64,000 nucleotides of DNA, taken from NCBI GenBank assembly GCA_036873135.1, contig JAPTYO010000005.1:19970166-20034165 (forward strand). The letters are read 5' to 3'. The translations under genes and the position numbers were made by a program. Source of the DNA: Clarkia xantiana subsp. parviflora. Its lineage: Eukaryota; Streptophyta; Magnoliopsida; Myrtales; Onagraceae. Shown here piece after piece: positions 48,061 to 59,300 of this stretch (its first letter is position 1; each line of letters opens with the position of its first letter). The notes beneath the pieces are model-generated. The model worked only from the letters and a program-made list of their open reading frames with translations, did no database searches and had not been told where the DNA came from.

Positions 48061-48850
48061 ATTTAATATCGACCATCAATAATCTGATATGTACAATATC
48101 ACTCAGATGGATCGAGCTCCTTGCGGTGCAGAAGAACCCAAGAGTCGATCATCAAAAACATCTGACATCTACAATATCACTCAGATGGATCGAGCTCCTT
48201 GCGGTGCAGAAGAACCCAAGAGTCGATCATCAAAAACATCTGATATCTACAATATCACTCAGATGGATCGAGCTCCTTGAGGTGCAGAAGAACCCAAGAG
48301 TCGATCATCAAAAACATCTGATATCTACAATATCACTCAGATGGATCGAGCTCCTTGCGGTGCAGAAGAACCCAAGAGTCGATCATCAAAAACATCTGAT
48401 ATCTACAATATCACTCAGATGGATCGAGCTCCTTGAGGTGCAGAAGAACCCAAGAGTCGATCATCAAAAACATCTGATATCTACAATATCACTCAGATGG
48501 ATCGAGCTCCTTGAGGTGCAGAAGAACCCAATAGTCGATCATCAAAAACATCTGATATCTACAATATCACTCAGATGGATCGAGCTCCTTGCGGTGCAGA
48601 AGAACCCGAGAGTCGATCATTAAAAACATCTGATATCTACAATATCACTCAGATAGATCGACTACTTGCGGTATGAAAGAACACAAGAGTCGATCATTCA
48701 AACATCTGATATCTACAATATCACTCAGATAGATCGACTACTTGCAATACGAAAGAGCCCAAGAGTCGATCATTAAAATATTTGATATCTACTAAATAAC
48801 TCAAATAGATCGACTACTTGAGGTTTCGAAAGTCGATCATCCCGCCTCGA
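48061..48850. repeat. 78-bp minisatellite in Tat-2
   Basis: ACAATATCAC landmarks are at 48093, 48171, 48249, 48327, 48405, 48483, 48561 and 48639, exactly 78 bp apart. Two further copies at about 48715 and 48790 are diverged and slightly shorter. Decay increases to the right. The two visible states CTTGCGG and CTTGAGG alternate among copies. As 78 is a multiple of three, a 165-codon frame appears at 48126-48623 that is not a gene. Confidence 0.93.
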
Positions 48851-49139
48851 AGTTCGGTGTCGACCATTCAAAATCCGATATCAACTAAATCACTCGGACA
48901 AGTCTACAACTCGAGAGAAAGGTTAGATATTTGGAAATTACCCTTAAAATCATTCGATTATATGGAGACCTAATGATTGTTCTAAAGTCGAGTATGTTTT
49001 TTATTAAGTCCGTTGAAAGATCTATGAAAACGGTGAAAAGCCCAAGAGAGGGCGAGCATATGTAAGATTGCTAAAAATTATCCTTCATTAATAAACGGGA
49101 GTTTACAAAATATCGAGAAGGAAATTAAAAGCGTCTATG
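48851..49139. other. spacer between minisatellite and antisense gene
   Basis: It contains single diverged words of the minisatellite (TCGACCATTCAAAATC) and AT-rich sequence. This is the likely 3' untranslated and terminator region of the antisense gene. Confidence 0.4.
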
Positions 49140-51322
49140 CTAAAATCTATCTATCAGCCCTAGCTTTGGCTTTAGCTTCCTCCTACAGATATTCTCGAAG
49201 AACTGCCACTCTCGAGAGGTCCAGGTCGGGGCCCAAGGCCCTAAGGTCGGCCACAATGAAGCAAAAACTGAGAGAAGCATCTGCCCGCTCGCGATGGCGG
49301 CGTCTGTCTGAAAGGCCAAGCTGACCTTGTAAGCGGCAACAGCATTCCGCTCAGGCTCCTCGAGCTCTTCCACCCTCTTCTTTAGCTCGATGTTCTCTTC
49401 GCGCTGAGAATCCAGTTGGACACGGAAAATTTTGGAGAAGGCGGCAGCATCAGGATATGCCTTGCCAAGCACGGCCGCCAAAATCTAGCTCTCAGAGCCT
49501 CCTTGCAGGTATCGAGCTCCCCAGATATGGTGCCCAAGACCCTCTGAAGGCTGGAAACCTCCCCTTCAAGGCGAGCCACCTTTTCCCGAAGGCCCTGCAC
49601 TTCTTTGGCCTCCGACTCCAGGGAACCAAACTGCCCCTTTGCGAGAGATAACTCCTCACCAAGGTCGATGAGCAACGGACCCACCTGCAAGAAATCGCGG
49701 TTGGCCTGGAAAGGAAACAGTCGTCAACATAAGGTACAAATAATATGTATCAACGAATAAGAATATGGTTCTACCTTGGACTGTCGATGCTGGAACATTC
49801 GAGTGGTGTCCTCCATTCGATCTGTAGGGAGGCGAGGACGATTCCGGGGAGGAACAGAGGCGTTAAGCAAGTGAAGGGCCACCTCCTTGTTGGCGATGGA
49901 ATGGCCCTCCTTCATCTTGTACTCTCCCAGAGTGGCGAGAGAGTCCCAATCGACATCTCGTGGCGGAGAGTCGGGGGCACAATGAAGCATCCTCCAAGCA
50001 AAGGGAGGACCCTCATATCCCAAGCCTGTCTTGGCTTGAGAAGAAGAAGCCTCAGCAATACCCTTGCCCTTAGGGTCGACTTCTGCGAGGAAAATATGTT
50101 AATAAAAATGAACTACCAAGAACTAAGTAAGGAATCTATCAAGGCAAAAGTCTGTACCAGTGGGGGGCAAGGGACTAGTTGGCGCCGGATCGACCCTAGA
50201 AGTAACCTCCTGAAATGAGGAGACTGGAGTGGCGGTGGTGATCTTCACTTTCTTTGAAGGAGTGGCGCTTGCCCTCCCAGCGGGTCTCTTGGTCCTCTTC
50301 TTCGAGGACTTTGGCTGTTCTTCTACGGCCGGTTGGGTGGCTTCTTCCTGTTCAGAAGATTCGACCACCATGTCAGGCGAAGCCCCCTCGAAAGTAGGTT
50401 GGGCGTCCTTCATGGACAGAGGTTCCGAAGTGGCTCTAGTTTCACTTCCACTTCCTGCTGCCTCGCCAGCAAGGGGCACTTCAGTCGCCGCCTGCTTATC
50501 AAAAAGCCTTGTAAATAGACCTACAGAAAGCAAAAGAAAGGATTCAAGAAACGACTAAACATAGAAAGAAAAAAGGATTACCCAGTTTATAGGAGGATCC
50601 TCGAGGCGGAGACTAATGGAAGCATTGATAAGGGCCTGTTCCGAGTTATCGGATATCGACTTCCAAGGAAGAAAATCGGGAGAAAATATGGTGGCATGAA
50701 TCTTATAGACCGTGTCAACTTCCTCCAGAGTTAATCCTTGAAGAGTTGGGGCACGATCCGTACCCAAAGGAGGAAGCAGAGGCCACGGGACGCTTACTCG
50801 ACAGAAGAAATAATCATTCTTCCAATTGGTGTTTTTCGATTTAATGTTGCAAACCAACCATGGGGCAGACTCCCAATCAAGATCGCTGCTAGTAGGCCAA
50901 CGACTCCGGAAATTGTAGGTGCAATGAGGCGTACGTTGTAGTTGGTAGAAGGTGCGGAAAACCCTCAAAGAATACTTCCACTCATAGGTGGAACACAAAC
51001 AACGAAAATCCACCCAATAACGGAGGGCATTCTCAGTAAATTGGCAAGGATGGATGCGATAATGCTCGCAGAGTTCCATCAAGTCGCCCCAAAAAGGGAA
51101 TCTCAGTCCCGCCTCGAGATGACCCACGAAGACCGCCACTTCTCCCTCTTGGGGAAAATATTTTGGTCCCGGAGGACCAGGGTATCGAGGATGTTCATCA
51201 TCGCTCAGATTACCCAAAGCCACGGCCTTCATGAAGCCATGGCTGGTAAATTTACTAACCTTAGGAGAAGGAGGGGAGGGAACGAAATCTTCAAGATTAC
51301 CTTCAGGAATGGGGAGAGCCAT
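49140..51322 (-). pseudogene. antisense spliced gene of Tat-2 (Transposase_28-like, putative gypsy-type protein)
   Basis: Four minus-strand exons can be read. Exon 1 (50582-51322, ATG at 51322, MALPIPEGN) resembles the 'putative gypsy type transposon' family (Transposase_28), with HPCQFTENALRYWVDF visible. Exon 2 (50158-50520) is Ser/Glu-rich with a basic KKRTKRPAG segment. Exon 3 is 49775-50081. Exon 4 (49140-49705) is a coiled coil (LREKVARLEGEVSSLQ). Introns are 50521-50581, 50082-50157 and 49706-49774, all GT-AG. Phases agree at introns 2 and 3; at intron 1 the two frames are one base out. One-base shifts also occur near 50040 and 49490, so the copy is defective. Tat-lineage elements are known to carry antisense genes here; the role of the protein is unknown. 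Confidence 0.7.
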
Positions 51323-51530
51323 CGGAGTTCTAGAGAGAGAATGAAGGAACGAAGCTTCTCGCTGAGGATCGGAGGGACCTGTGGTGGCAATTCCGATCAA
51401 AATCCTCTCTTCAAGCTTACAAGGACGAGAAGAATTAGGGTTTATAAAGAAGGCACTGTATTGATTCGCCAGGATTGGAGAGAAGACGAAGGTGAAAGGT
51501 GAAAAGTGAAAATAAAAAGGGGGGGGGGGG

Positions 51531-51538
51531 TATTTATA
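51531..51538 (-). promoter_or_regulatory. TATA box of the antisense gene
   Basis: TATAAATA on the minus strand lies about 210 bp upstream of the antisense ATG at 51322, next to a G/C homopolymer (51519-51530). It suggests a separate promoter facing away from the 3' LTR. Confidence 0.5.
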
Positions 51539-51860
51539 GAAGAACTCCCTCGCTGGGATAACTTCCTTGCGAAGCCTTATCAAGGTCAGCCATTCATTGG
51601 TTCTTCATCTGACAACATGACCGTTAGCCTACACCTGTAGAGACATTGAGAGGGTGACTCCCCAGCTTCCCTAGGAGATCTCTGCATACCGAAACCATCT
51701 CTTCTCCCAACGGATAGAAATCCTAATCCAGTGGGAGGGCCTCTTCAACTTATGGAAAGTCTGAAAAATCTACAAGTCCTAAGAATTAGATTATCTCGCC
51801 ACAAAATGGGGCTTTACTCGACTCAAGCCTTCACCTTAAGTAAATGAAGCTGACGACTCG

Positions 51861-51875
51861 AGTCTCGGGAGCAAG
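51861..51875 (+). other. purine-rich tract before the 3' LTR of Tat-2
   Basis: AGTCTCGGGAGCAAG ends directly at the LTR and has the position of the plus-strand priming site. NA-1 has a similar ACTCGGGGGCAAG at 16575-16587. Confidence 0.55.
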
Positions 51876-52728
51876 TGTTGGGTTATAAATAAACCCGACT
51901 ATGTATGTACATTCTTGGTCTATGGTGATTTCCTACAGGTGACAGGTCGAGTACGCTTTCAGGGCGAGGAGAAGAAGTCGACGACCTTTCTTGTTTATTC
52001 CAACCATTTGGAGATAAAAGGTCGACTACCAATCATGAAGAAGTCGACTTCAAAAGAATTACTGATCGACTATGGAGACTTAGAGAATCTTCCAGAGGAC
52101 AGGTGGCGACCTGCTTCCCACCGTCTCCAAAGGAAAACCTTCCCTCGAAGTAAAGACAGGTGGCGACCCGCTTCCCACCGTCTCCAAAGGAAAACCTTCC
52201 CTCGAAGTAAAGACATGTGGCGACCTGCTTCCCACCGTCTGCAAAGGAAAACCTTCCCTCAAAGTAAAGACAGGTGGCGACCTGCTTCCCACCGTCTCCA
52301 GGGGAAAACCTTCCCCCGAAGTAAAGGTGAGGTGGCGACCTGCTTGTCACCTGCTTCAGCCGCCTTAGGAAAGACTTTCCTCCTAAGTAAAAGTGAGGTG
52401 GCGACCTACTTGTCACCTGCTTGGCCGACTCCAAAGGAAAACTCACTAAGGAGATAACCGCCACTGATAATTCGGTAACTCTCCCCTATAAATAGGGACC
52501 TATCTTATTCAATTAAAATAAATATGCTCTGAATACTTATATATTACACTCTCAAATACATTACTTACTTAAGCTTCGGAGTGGAATCAAGGGCCATCCC
52601 ACCCCTTTTTAGGTGCTCGACCTTAAAAGTCTCCTGGAGGAAATCAAGTCCTTGAGAGAGCTACGTCCAAGGCGAAGCCTAGAAGTCCATTCCGTGAAGT
52701 TCGTGGCCACGTCATTTTGATCCCAACA
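51876..52728 (+). repeat. 3' LTR of Tat-2
   Basis: The 853-bp LTR is highly similar to 41137-41990, with a TATAAATA box at 52487-52494 and the same 57-bp internal repeats from about 52097. The close LTR similarity means the insertion is recent relative to its host element. Confidence 0.93.
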
Positions 52729-52761
52729 GCGGGAGTGGCATTTAAGAAAAGAGAAATACAG

Positions 52762-52797
<36 letters not shown>

Positions 52798-53325
52798 TGG
52801 CGGTGGAGCTGGGTACGGGTTCGGACGAATGAAGGTCAGTCGATCGTCGGAGGCAGAGGTCTGAGGTGATTTGCAGCGGGCTTTAATGGTGCGTGGTTGA
52901 GCAGTCACTGGTCGGCGGTTAGGGTGGAGGATTTAGCAAAGGAGTCTGACTGGTTCACGAGGGATCGGTGGTTCACGAGGGTGGAGCTCCGGTCCAGTCA
53001 GGTTGACGGCGATGTGGCGAGCCCGTGTTGATGAATCCAGCGCCGAAACTGGCCGACTGGAGGTGGCCGATGGTGACCGGAGGGTGGTGGCTGCTGCTCA
53101 CGGCGGGAAGATCTGGCTGAGGGGGGTGATTGGAGAGAGAAACAAATAGTTTTTTTATTTTTTATTTATTTATTTTTTTTCCACGAAAATCGAGACTGAA
53201 CAATAATGCTTTATTATTGTGTTGTTTTCTGTCCCCTTACAATGTAACCCTAAACCCCTATTTATACTAAAAACTTAGCCTAGTTACAGATAAAACTTAA
53301 ACAAAAAATTGCTAACAGATAATTA
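52729..53325 (+). repeat. right LTR of the LARD, second part, 3'-truncated
   Basis: Resumes with the duplicated gcggg (52729-52733) and matches the left LTR from about 31182 to 31787. It ends at GATAATTA and is joined to satellite; the last 298 bp of the LTR are missing. It includes a GA microsatellite at 52765-52792. Confidence 0.87.
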
Positions 53326-56300
53326 GGGAAAGTGCTTGGCAAACGCACTCCCAGCGTGGGCAAGTGCTTGGCAAACGCACTCCCAGCGTGGGCAAGTGCT
53401 TGGCAAACGCACTCCCGGCGAAACCAACTCGGAATCGCTTAAAATTTTGTAGGGACAACACTAGTGGTACCAAGAGCACCTCCACCAAGTTTCCCCCAAT
53501 TATCTCGAGATTCAATTTTTCTCAATTTCCCGAAATAAAAACCTGAAAATTCACCAAATTAGCAGAACCAAGTTTTTGATTCCTTCTAACATGTTTTCCC
53601 AAGATTAATAGTCGAAACACATCGAAAGAATCGATCGAAATCCAACTTTTAGTAATCGCCCGCTCGCCATGCCAAGGCACTGTCAAGGCGTTGGAAAATC
53701 CCACAGCCAAGTCTACCAAACATGGGAAAATCCCATACCCATGGATGCCAAGCGTGGGAAGTGCTTGTCAAACGCATTCCCGACATACCATCTCGGGATC
53801 ACTTCAAATTTTATAGGAATATCACTTGTGGTACAAAGAGCACCCCCACCAAGTTTCACGCAATTATCTCTAGATACTATTTTCCTCAAATTCCCGAGCA
53901 AAAAACCCAAAAAGTTCAAATATTCGTAAAAAATCACCAAAAAAGCGAAACGAAGCTTTTGATACCTTCTAACATTTTTTCCAAAATAATAGTCGAAACA
54001 AATCGAAAGAATCGATCGAAACGCAACTTTTAGTAATCGCCCCCCGTCATGCCAAGACACTGTCAAGGCATGGGAAAATCCTACAGCCAAGGCTGCCGGG
54101 AATGGAAAAATCCCACAGCCATTTATGCCAGGCGTGGGCACGTGCTTGGCAAACGCAATCCCGGAGCAACCGTCTCGGATTCGCTTCAAATTTTGTAGGG
54201 ACACCACCAGTGGTACCAAGAGCACCTCCACCAAGTTTCTCGCAATTATCTTGAGATACTATTTTTCTCAATTTCCGGAGCTAAAAACCCGAAAAGTTCA
54301 AATATTCGTAAAAATTCAACAAATCAGCGGAACCAAGTTTTTGATTCCTTATAACATGTTTTCTCAACATAATAGTCGAAACACATCCAAAGAATCGATC
54401 AAAATGCAAATTTTAGTAATCGCCCACCCGCTATGCCAAGGCACTGTCAAGGCATTGGAAAATCCCATAGCCAAGGATGCCAAGCGTGGGCAAGTGCTTG
54501 GCAAACACACTCCTGATGCAACCATCTCGTAATCACTTCAAATTTTTTACGAATATCGCTAATGGTACCAAGAGCACCTCTACCAAGTTTCACTCAATTA
54601 TCTTGAGATACTATTTTTCTCAATTACCTGAGCTAAAAACCCGAAAAGTTCAAATATTCGTAAAAATTCACCAAATCAGTGGAACCAAGTTTTTGATTCC
54701 CTCTAACATGTTTTTCCAACATAATAGTCGAAACACATATAAAGAATCGATCGAATTGCAATTTTTAGTAATCGCCCACCTTCCATGCCAAGACATTGTC
54801 AAGTCATTGGAAAATCCCACAGCCAAGGCTACCAAGCATAGGAAAATCCCACAGTCATGGATGTCAGGCGTGGGCAAGTGCTTGACAAATGTACTCCCGG
54901 TGCAACCATCTCGGAATCATTTCAAATTTGTAGGAATATCACTAGTGGTACCAATAGCACCTCCACCAAGTTTCACGCAATTATCTCGAGATACTATTTT
55001 CCTCAATTTCCCGAGCTAAAAACCCAAAAAGTTCAAATATTCGTAAAAAATCACCAAATCATCGAAAACAAGTATTTAATGCCTTCTAACATGTTTTCCC
55101 AACATAATAGTCGAAACACATCCAAAGAATCGATCGAAAAGCAACTTTTGGTAATCGCCCACCCGTCATGCTAATACAGTCAAGGCATGGAAAAATCCTA
55201 CAGACAAGGCTGCTGGCATTGGAAACTCCCAAATCTATGGATGCTAGGCGTGGGCAAGTGCTTGGCAAACGCACTCCCGGCGAAACCAACTCGGAATCGC
55301 TTAAAATTTTGTACGGTCAACACTAGTGGTACCAAGAGCGCCTCCACCAAGTTTTTCCCAATTATCTCGAGATTCTATTTTTCTCAATTTCCCGAAATAA
55401 AAACCTGAAAATTCACCAAATTAGCGGAACCAAGTTTTTGATTCCTTCTAACATGTTTTCCCAACATTAGTAGTCAAAACACATCGAAAGAATCGATCGA
55501 AATGCAACTTTTAGTAATCGCCCGCTCGCCATGCCAAGGCACTGTCAAGGCATTGGAAAATCCCACAGCCAAGTCTACCAAACATGGGAAAATCCCAAAC
55601 CCATGGATGCCAGGCGTGGGCAAGTGCTTGTCAAACGCATTCCCGACACAACAATCTCGGAATCACTTCAAATTTTGTAGGAATATTACTTGTGGTACAA
55701 AGAGCACCCCCACCAAGTTTCACGCAATTATCTCGGGATACTATTTTCCTCAAATTCCTGAGCAAAAAACCCAAAAAGTTCAAATATTCGTAAAAAATCA
55801 CCAAATCAGCGAAACCAAGCTTTTGATACCTTCTAACATTTTTCCAAAATAATAGTCGAAACAAATCGAAAGAATCGATCGAAACGCAACTTCTAGTAAT
55901 CGCCCCCCCGTCATGCCAAGACACTGTCAAGGCATGGGAAAATCCTACAGCCAAGGCTGCTAGGAATGGAAAAATCCCAAAGCCATTTATGCTCGGCGTG
56001 GGCAAGTGCTTGGCAAACGCAATCCCGGAGCAGCCGTCTCGGATTCGCTTCATATTCTGTAGGGACATCACTAGTGGTAGCAAGAGCACCTCCACCATGT
56101 TTCACGCAATTATCTTGAGATACTATTTTTCTCAATTTCCTGAGCTAAAAACCCGAAAAGTTTTAATATTCGTAAAAATTCACCAAATCAGCGGAACCAA
56201 GTTTTTGATTCCTTATAACATGTTTTCTCAACATAATAGTCGATCGAAACGCAACTTTTAGTAATCGCCCACCCGTCAAGCCAATTCACTGTCAAGGCAT

Positions 56301-59300
56301 GGGAAAATTCTACAGACAAGGCTGCCAGGCATGGGAAAATCGCATAGCCATGGATACCATGCGTGGGCAAGTGCTTGGTAAACGCACTCCCGACGCAACC
56401 ATGTCAGAATCACTACAAATTTTGTAGGAATATCACTAGTGGTACCAAGAGCACCTTCACAAAGTTTAACGAAATTTTCTCGAGATACTATTTTCTTCAA
56501 TTTACCGAGCTAAAAACCCAAAAAGTTCAAATATTCGTAAAAAATCACCAAATCAGCGATACTAAGTATTTGATGCCTTCTAACATGTTTTTCCAACATA
56601 ATGTCGAAACACATCCAAAGAATTGATTGAAACACAACTTTTATTAATCGCCCACCCGTCATGCCAAGACATTGTTAAGGCATGGGAAAATCCTACAGCC
56701 AAGACTGCCAGTCATGGGAAAATCCCTAAGCCATGGTAGCCAGGCGTGGGCAAGTGCTTGGCAAACGCACTCCCGGCGCAACCAACTCGTAATCGCTTCA
56801 AATTTTGTAGGGACAATACTAGTGGTTCCAAGAGCACCTCCACTAAGTTTCACGCAATTATCTCGAGATTCAATTTTTCTTAATTTCCCGAGCTAAAAAC
56901 TCGAAAAGTTCAAATATTCGTAAAAATTCACCAAATCAGCGGAACCAAGTTTTTGATTCCTTCTAACATGTTATCCCAACATTAATAGTCGAAACACATC
57001 GAAAGAATCAATCGAAATACAACTATTAGTAATCGCCCGCCCTCCTTGCCAAGGCACTGTCAAGGCATTGGAAAATCCCACAACCAAGGCTACCAAGCAT
57101 GGGAAAATCCCACACCCATGGATGCCAGGCGTGGGCAAGCGCTTGTAAAACGCACTCCCGGCGCAACCATCTCGGAATCGTTTCAAAATTCTGTAGGGAC
57201 AACACTAGTGGTTCCAAGAGCAACTCCACCAAGTTTCACGCAATTATCTCGAGATACTATTTTTCTCGGTTTCCTGAATTAAAAACCCGAAAAGTTCTAA
57301 TATTCGTAAAAAATCACCAAATCAACGAAACTAAGTTTTGATCCTTCTAACATGTTTTCCCAACATAATAGTCGAAACACATCTAAAGAATCGATCGAAT
57401 TGCAATGTTTAGTAATCTCCCACCCGCCATGCCAAGGCACTGTCAAGGCATTGGAAAATCCCATAGCCAAGCCTACCAAGCATAGGAAAATCCCACAGCC
57501 ATGGATACAAGGCGTGGGCAAGTGCTTGACAAACGCATTCCCGTCGCATCCATCTCGGAATCACTTCGAATTTTGTAGGAATATCGCTAGTGGTACTAAT
57601 AGCACCTCCACCAAGTTTCACGCAATTATCTCGAGATACTATTTTCCTCAATTACCCGAGCTAAAAACCCAAAAAGTTCAAATATTCGTAAAAAGTCATT
57701 AAATCAGCGAAACTAAGTATTTGATGCCTTCTAACATGTTTTCCCAACATAATAGTCGAAACACATCCAAAGAATCGATCGAAACGCAACATTTAATAAT
57801 CGCCCACCCGTCATGCCAATTCACTCTCAAGGCATGGGAAATTCCTACAGCCAAGGCTGCCAGGCATGGGAAAATGCCATAGCCATGGATAACAAGCGTG
57901 GGCAAGTGCTTGACAATCGAACTCCCGGCACAACCATCTCGGAATCACTTCAAATTTTGTAGGAATATCCCTAGTGGTACCAAAGCACCTTCACCATGTT
58001 TAACGCAATTATCTCGAGATACTATTTTCCTCAATTTCCCGAGCTAAAAACCCAAAATGTTAAAATATTCGTAAAAAATCACCAAATCAGCGAAACCAAG
58101 TATTTGATGCCTTCTCACATGTTTTTCCAACATAATAGTCGAAACACATCCAAAGAATCGATCGAAAAGCAACTTTTAGTAATCGTCCACCCGTCATGCC
58201 AATACATTGTCAAGGCATGGAAAAATCCTATAGCCAAGGCTGCCAAGCATGGGAAACTCCCAAAGCCATGGATGCCAGGCGTGGGCAAGTGCTTGGCGAA
58301 CGCACTCCCGGCGAAACCAACTCGAATTCGCTTAAAATTTTGTAGGGACAACACTAGTGGTACCAAGAGCACCTCCACCAAGTTTCCCCCAATTATCTCG
58401 ATATTCTTTTTTTCTCAATTTACAGAAATAAAAACCTAAAAATGCACCAAACAGCGGAACCAAGTTTTTGATTCCTTCTAACATGTTTTCCCAATATTAA
58501 TAGTCGAAACACATCGAAAGAATCGATCGAAATGCAACTTTTAGTAATCGCCCGCCCGCCATGCCAAGGCACTGTCAAGGCATTGGAAAATCCCACAGCC
58601 AAGTCAACCAAACATGGGAAAATCCAATACCCATGGATGCCAGGAGTGGGCAAGTGCTTGTCAAACGCATTCCCGACACAACTATCTCGGATTCACTTCA
58701 CTTTTGTAGTAATATCACTTGTGGTATCAAGAGCACCCCCACAAAGTTTCACGCAATTATCTCGAGATACTATTTTCCTCAAATTCTCGGGCAAAAAACC
58801 CAAAAAGTTCAAATATTCGTAAAAAATCACCAAATCAGAGAAACCAAGCTTTTGATACCTTCTAACATGTTTTCCAAAATAATAGTCGAAACAAATCGAA
58901 AGAATCGATCGAAACACAACTTTTAGTAATCTCCCACCCGTCATGCCAAGACACTTTCAAGGCATGGGAAAATCCTATAGCCAAGGCTGCCAGGCATGGA
59001 AAAATCCCACAGCCATTTATGTCAGGCGTGGGCAAGTGCTTGGCAAACGCAATCCCGGAGCAACCGTCTCGTAATCGCTTCAAATTTTGTCAGGACATCA
59101 CTAGTGGTACCAAGAGCACCTCCACCAAGTTTCACGCAATTATCTTGAGATACTATTTTTCTCAATTTCCTGAGCTAAAAACCCGAAAAGTTCAAATATT
59201 CGTAAAAATTCACCAAATAAGTGGAACCAAGTTTTTGATTCCCTCTAACATGTTTTCCCAACATACTAGTCAAAACACATCTAAAGAATCGATTGAATTG

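Larger units (their letters stand above)
41137..52728 (+). mobile_element. Tat-lineage gypsy element lacking RT to integrase, with antisense gene (Tat-2)
   Basis: An 11,592-bp element with both LTRs (41137-41990 and 51876-52728; TGTTGGGTTA...CCCAACA) and an exact 5-bp target duplication gcggg. It has a primer-binding site, gag, a protease fragment, then no RT, RNase H or integrase, a 78-bp minisatellite, an antisense gene, and a purine-rich tract before the 3' LTR. A 3.7-kb CACTA transposon lies in gag; without it the element is about 7.8 kb. The gag resembles that of Tat-1 in layout, with a C-x2-H-x4-H-x4-C knuckle. Confidence 0.93.
30274..53325 (+). mobile_element. large non-coding LTR retrotransposon (LARD-like), nested host
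   Basis: The left LTR (30274-32085) and right LTR (from 40276, split by Tat-2, resuming at 52729) both start TGTCAGACCTAAATCTAACC and share about 1.5 kb. The interior (32086-40275) has no gag or pol and consists mainly of several tandem-repeat fields, so it fits a large retrotransposon derivative. The right LTR stops at about 53325, 298 bp short of the left LTR, and satellite follows. The left flank is GTACC; no matching right flank survives because of this deletion. Without the solo LTR and Tat-2 insertions (each with one target-site copy) the element would be about 9.9 kb. Confidence 0.85.

Noticed and set aside
48126..48623. 165-codon frame with perfect internal repeats
   Set aside because: It is translation of the 78-bp minisatellite, open because the unit is a multiple of three.
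51915..52457. 180-codon frame in the 3' LTR of Tat-2 and antisense frames of 143 codons in both LTRs
   Set aside because: They follow the 57-bp in-frame repeats of the LTR and overlap on both strands; no domain.
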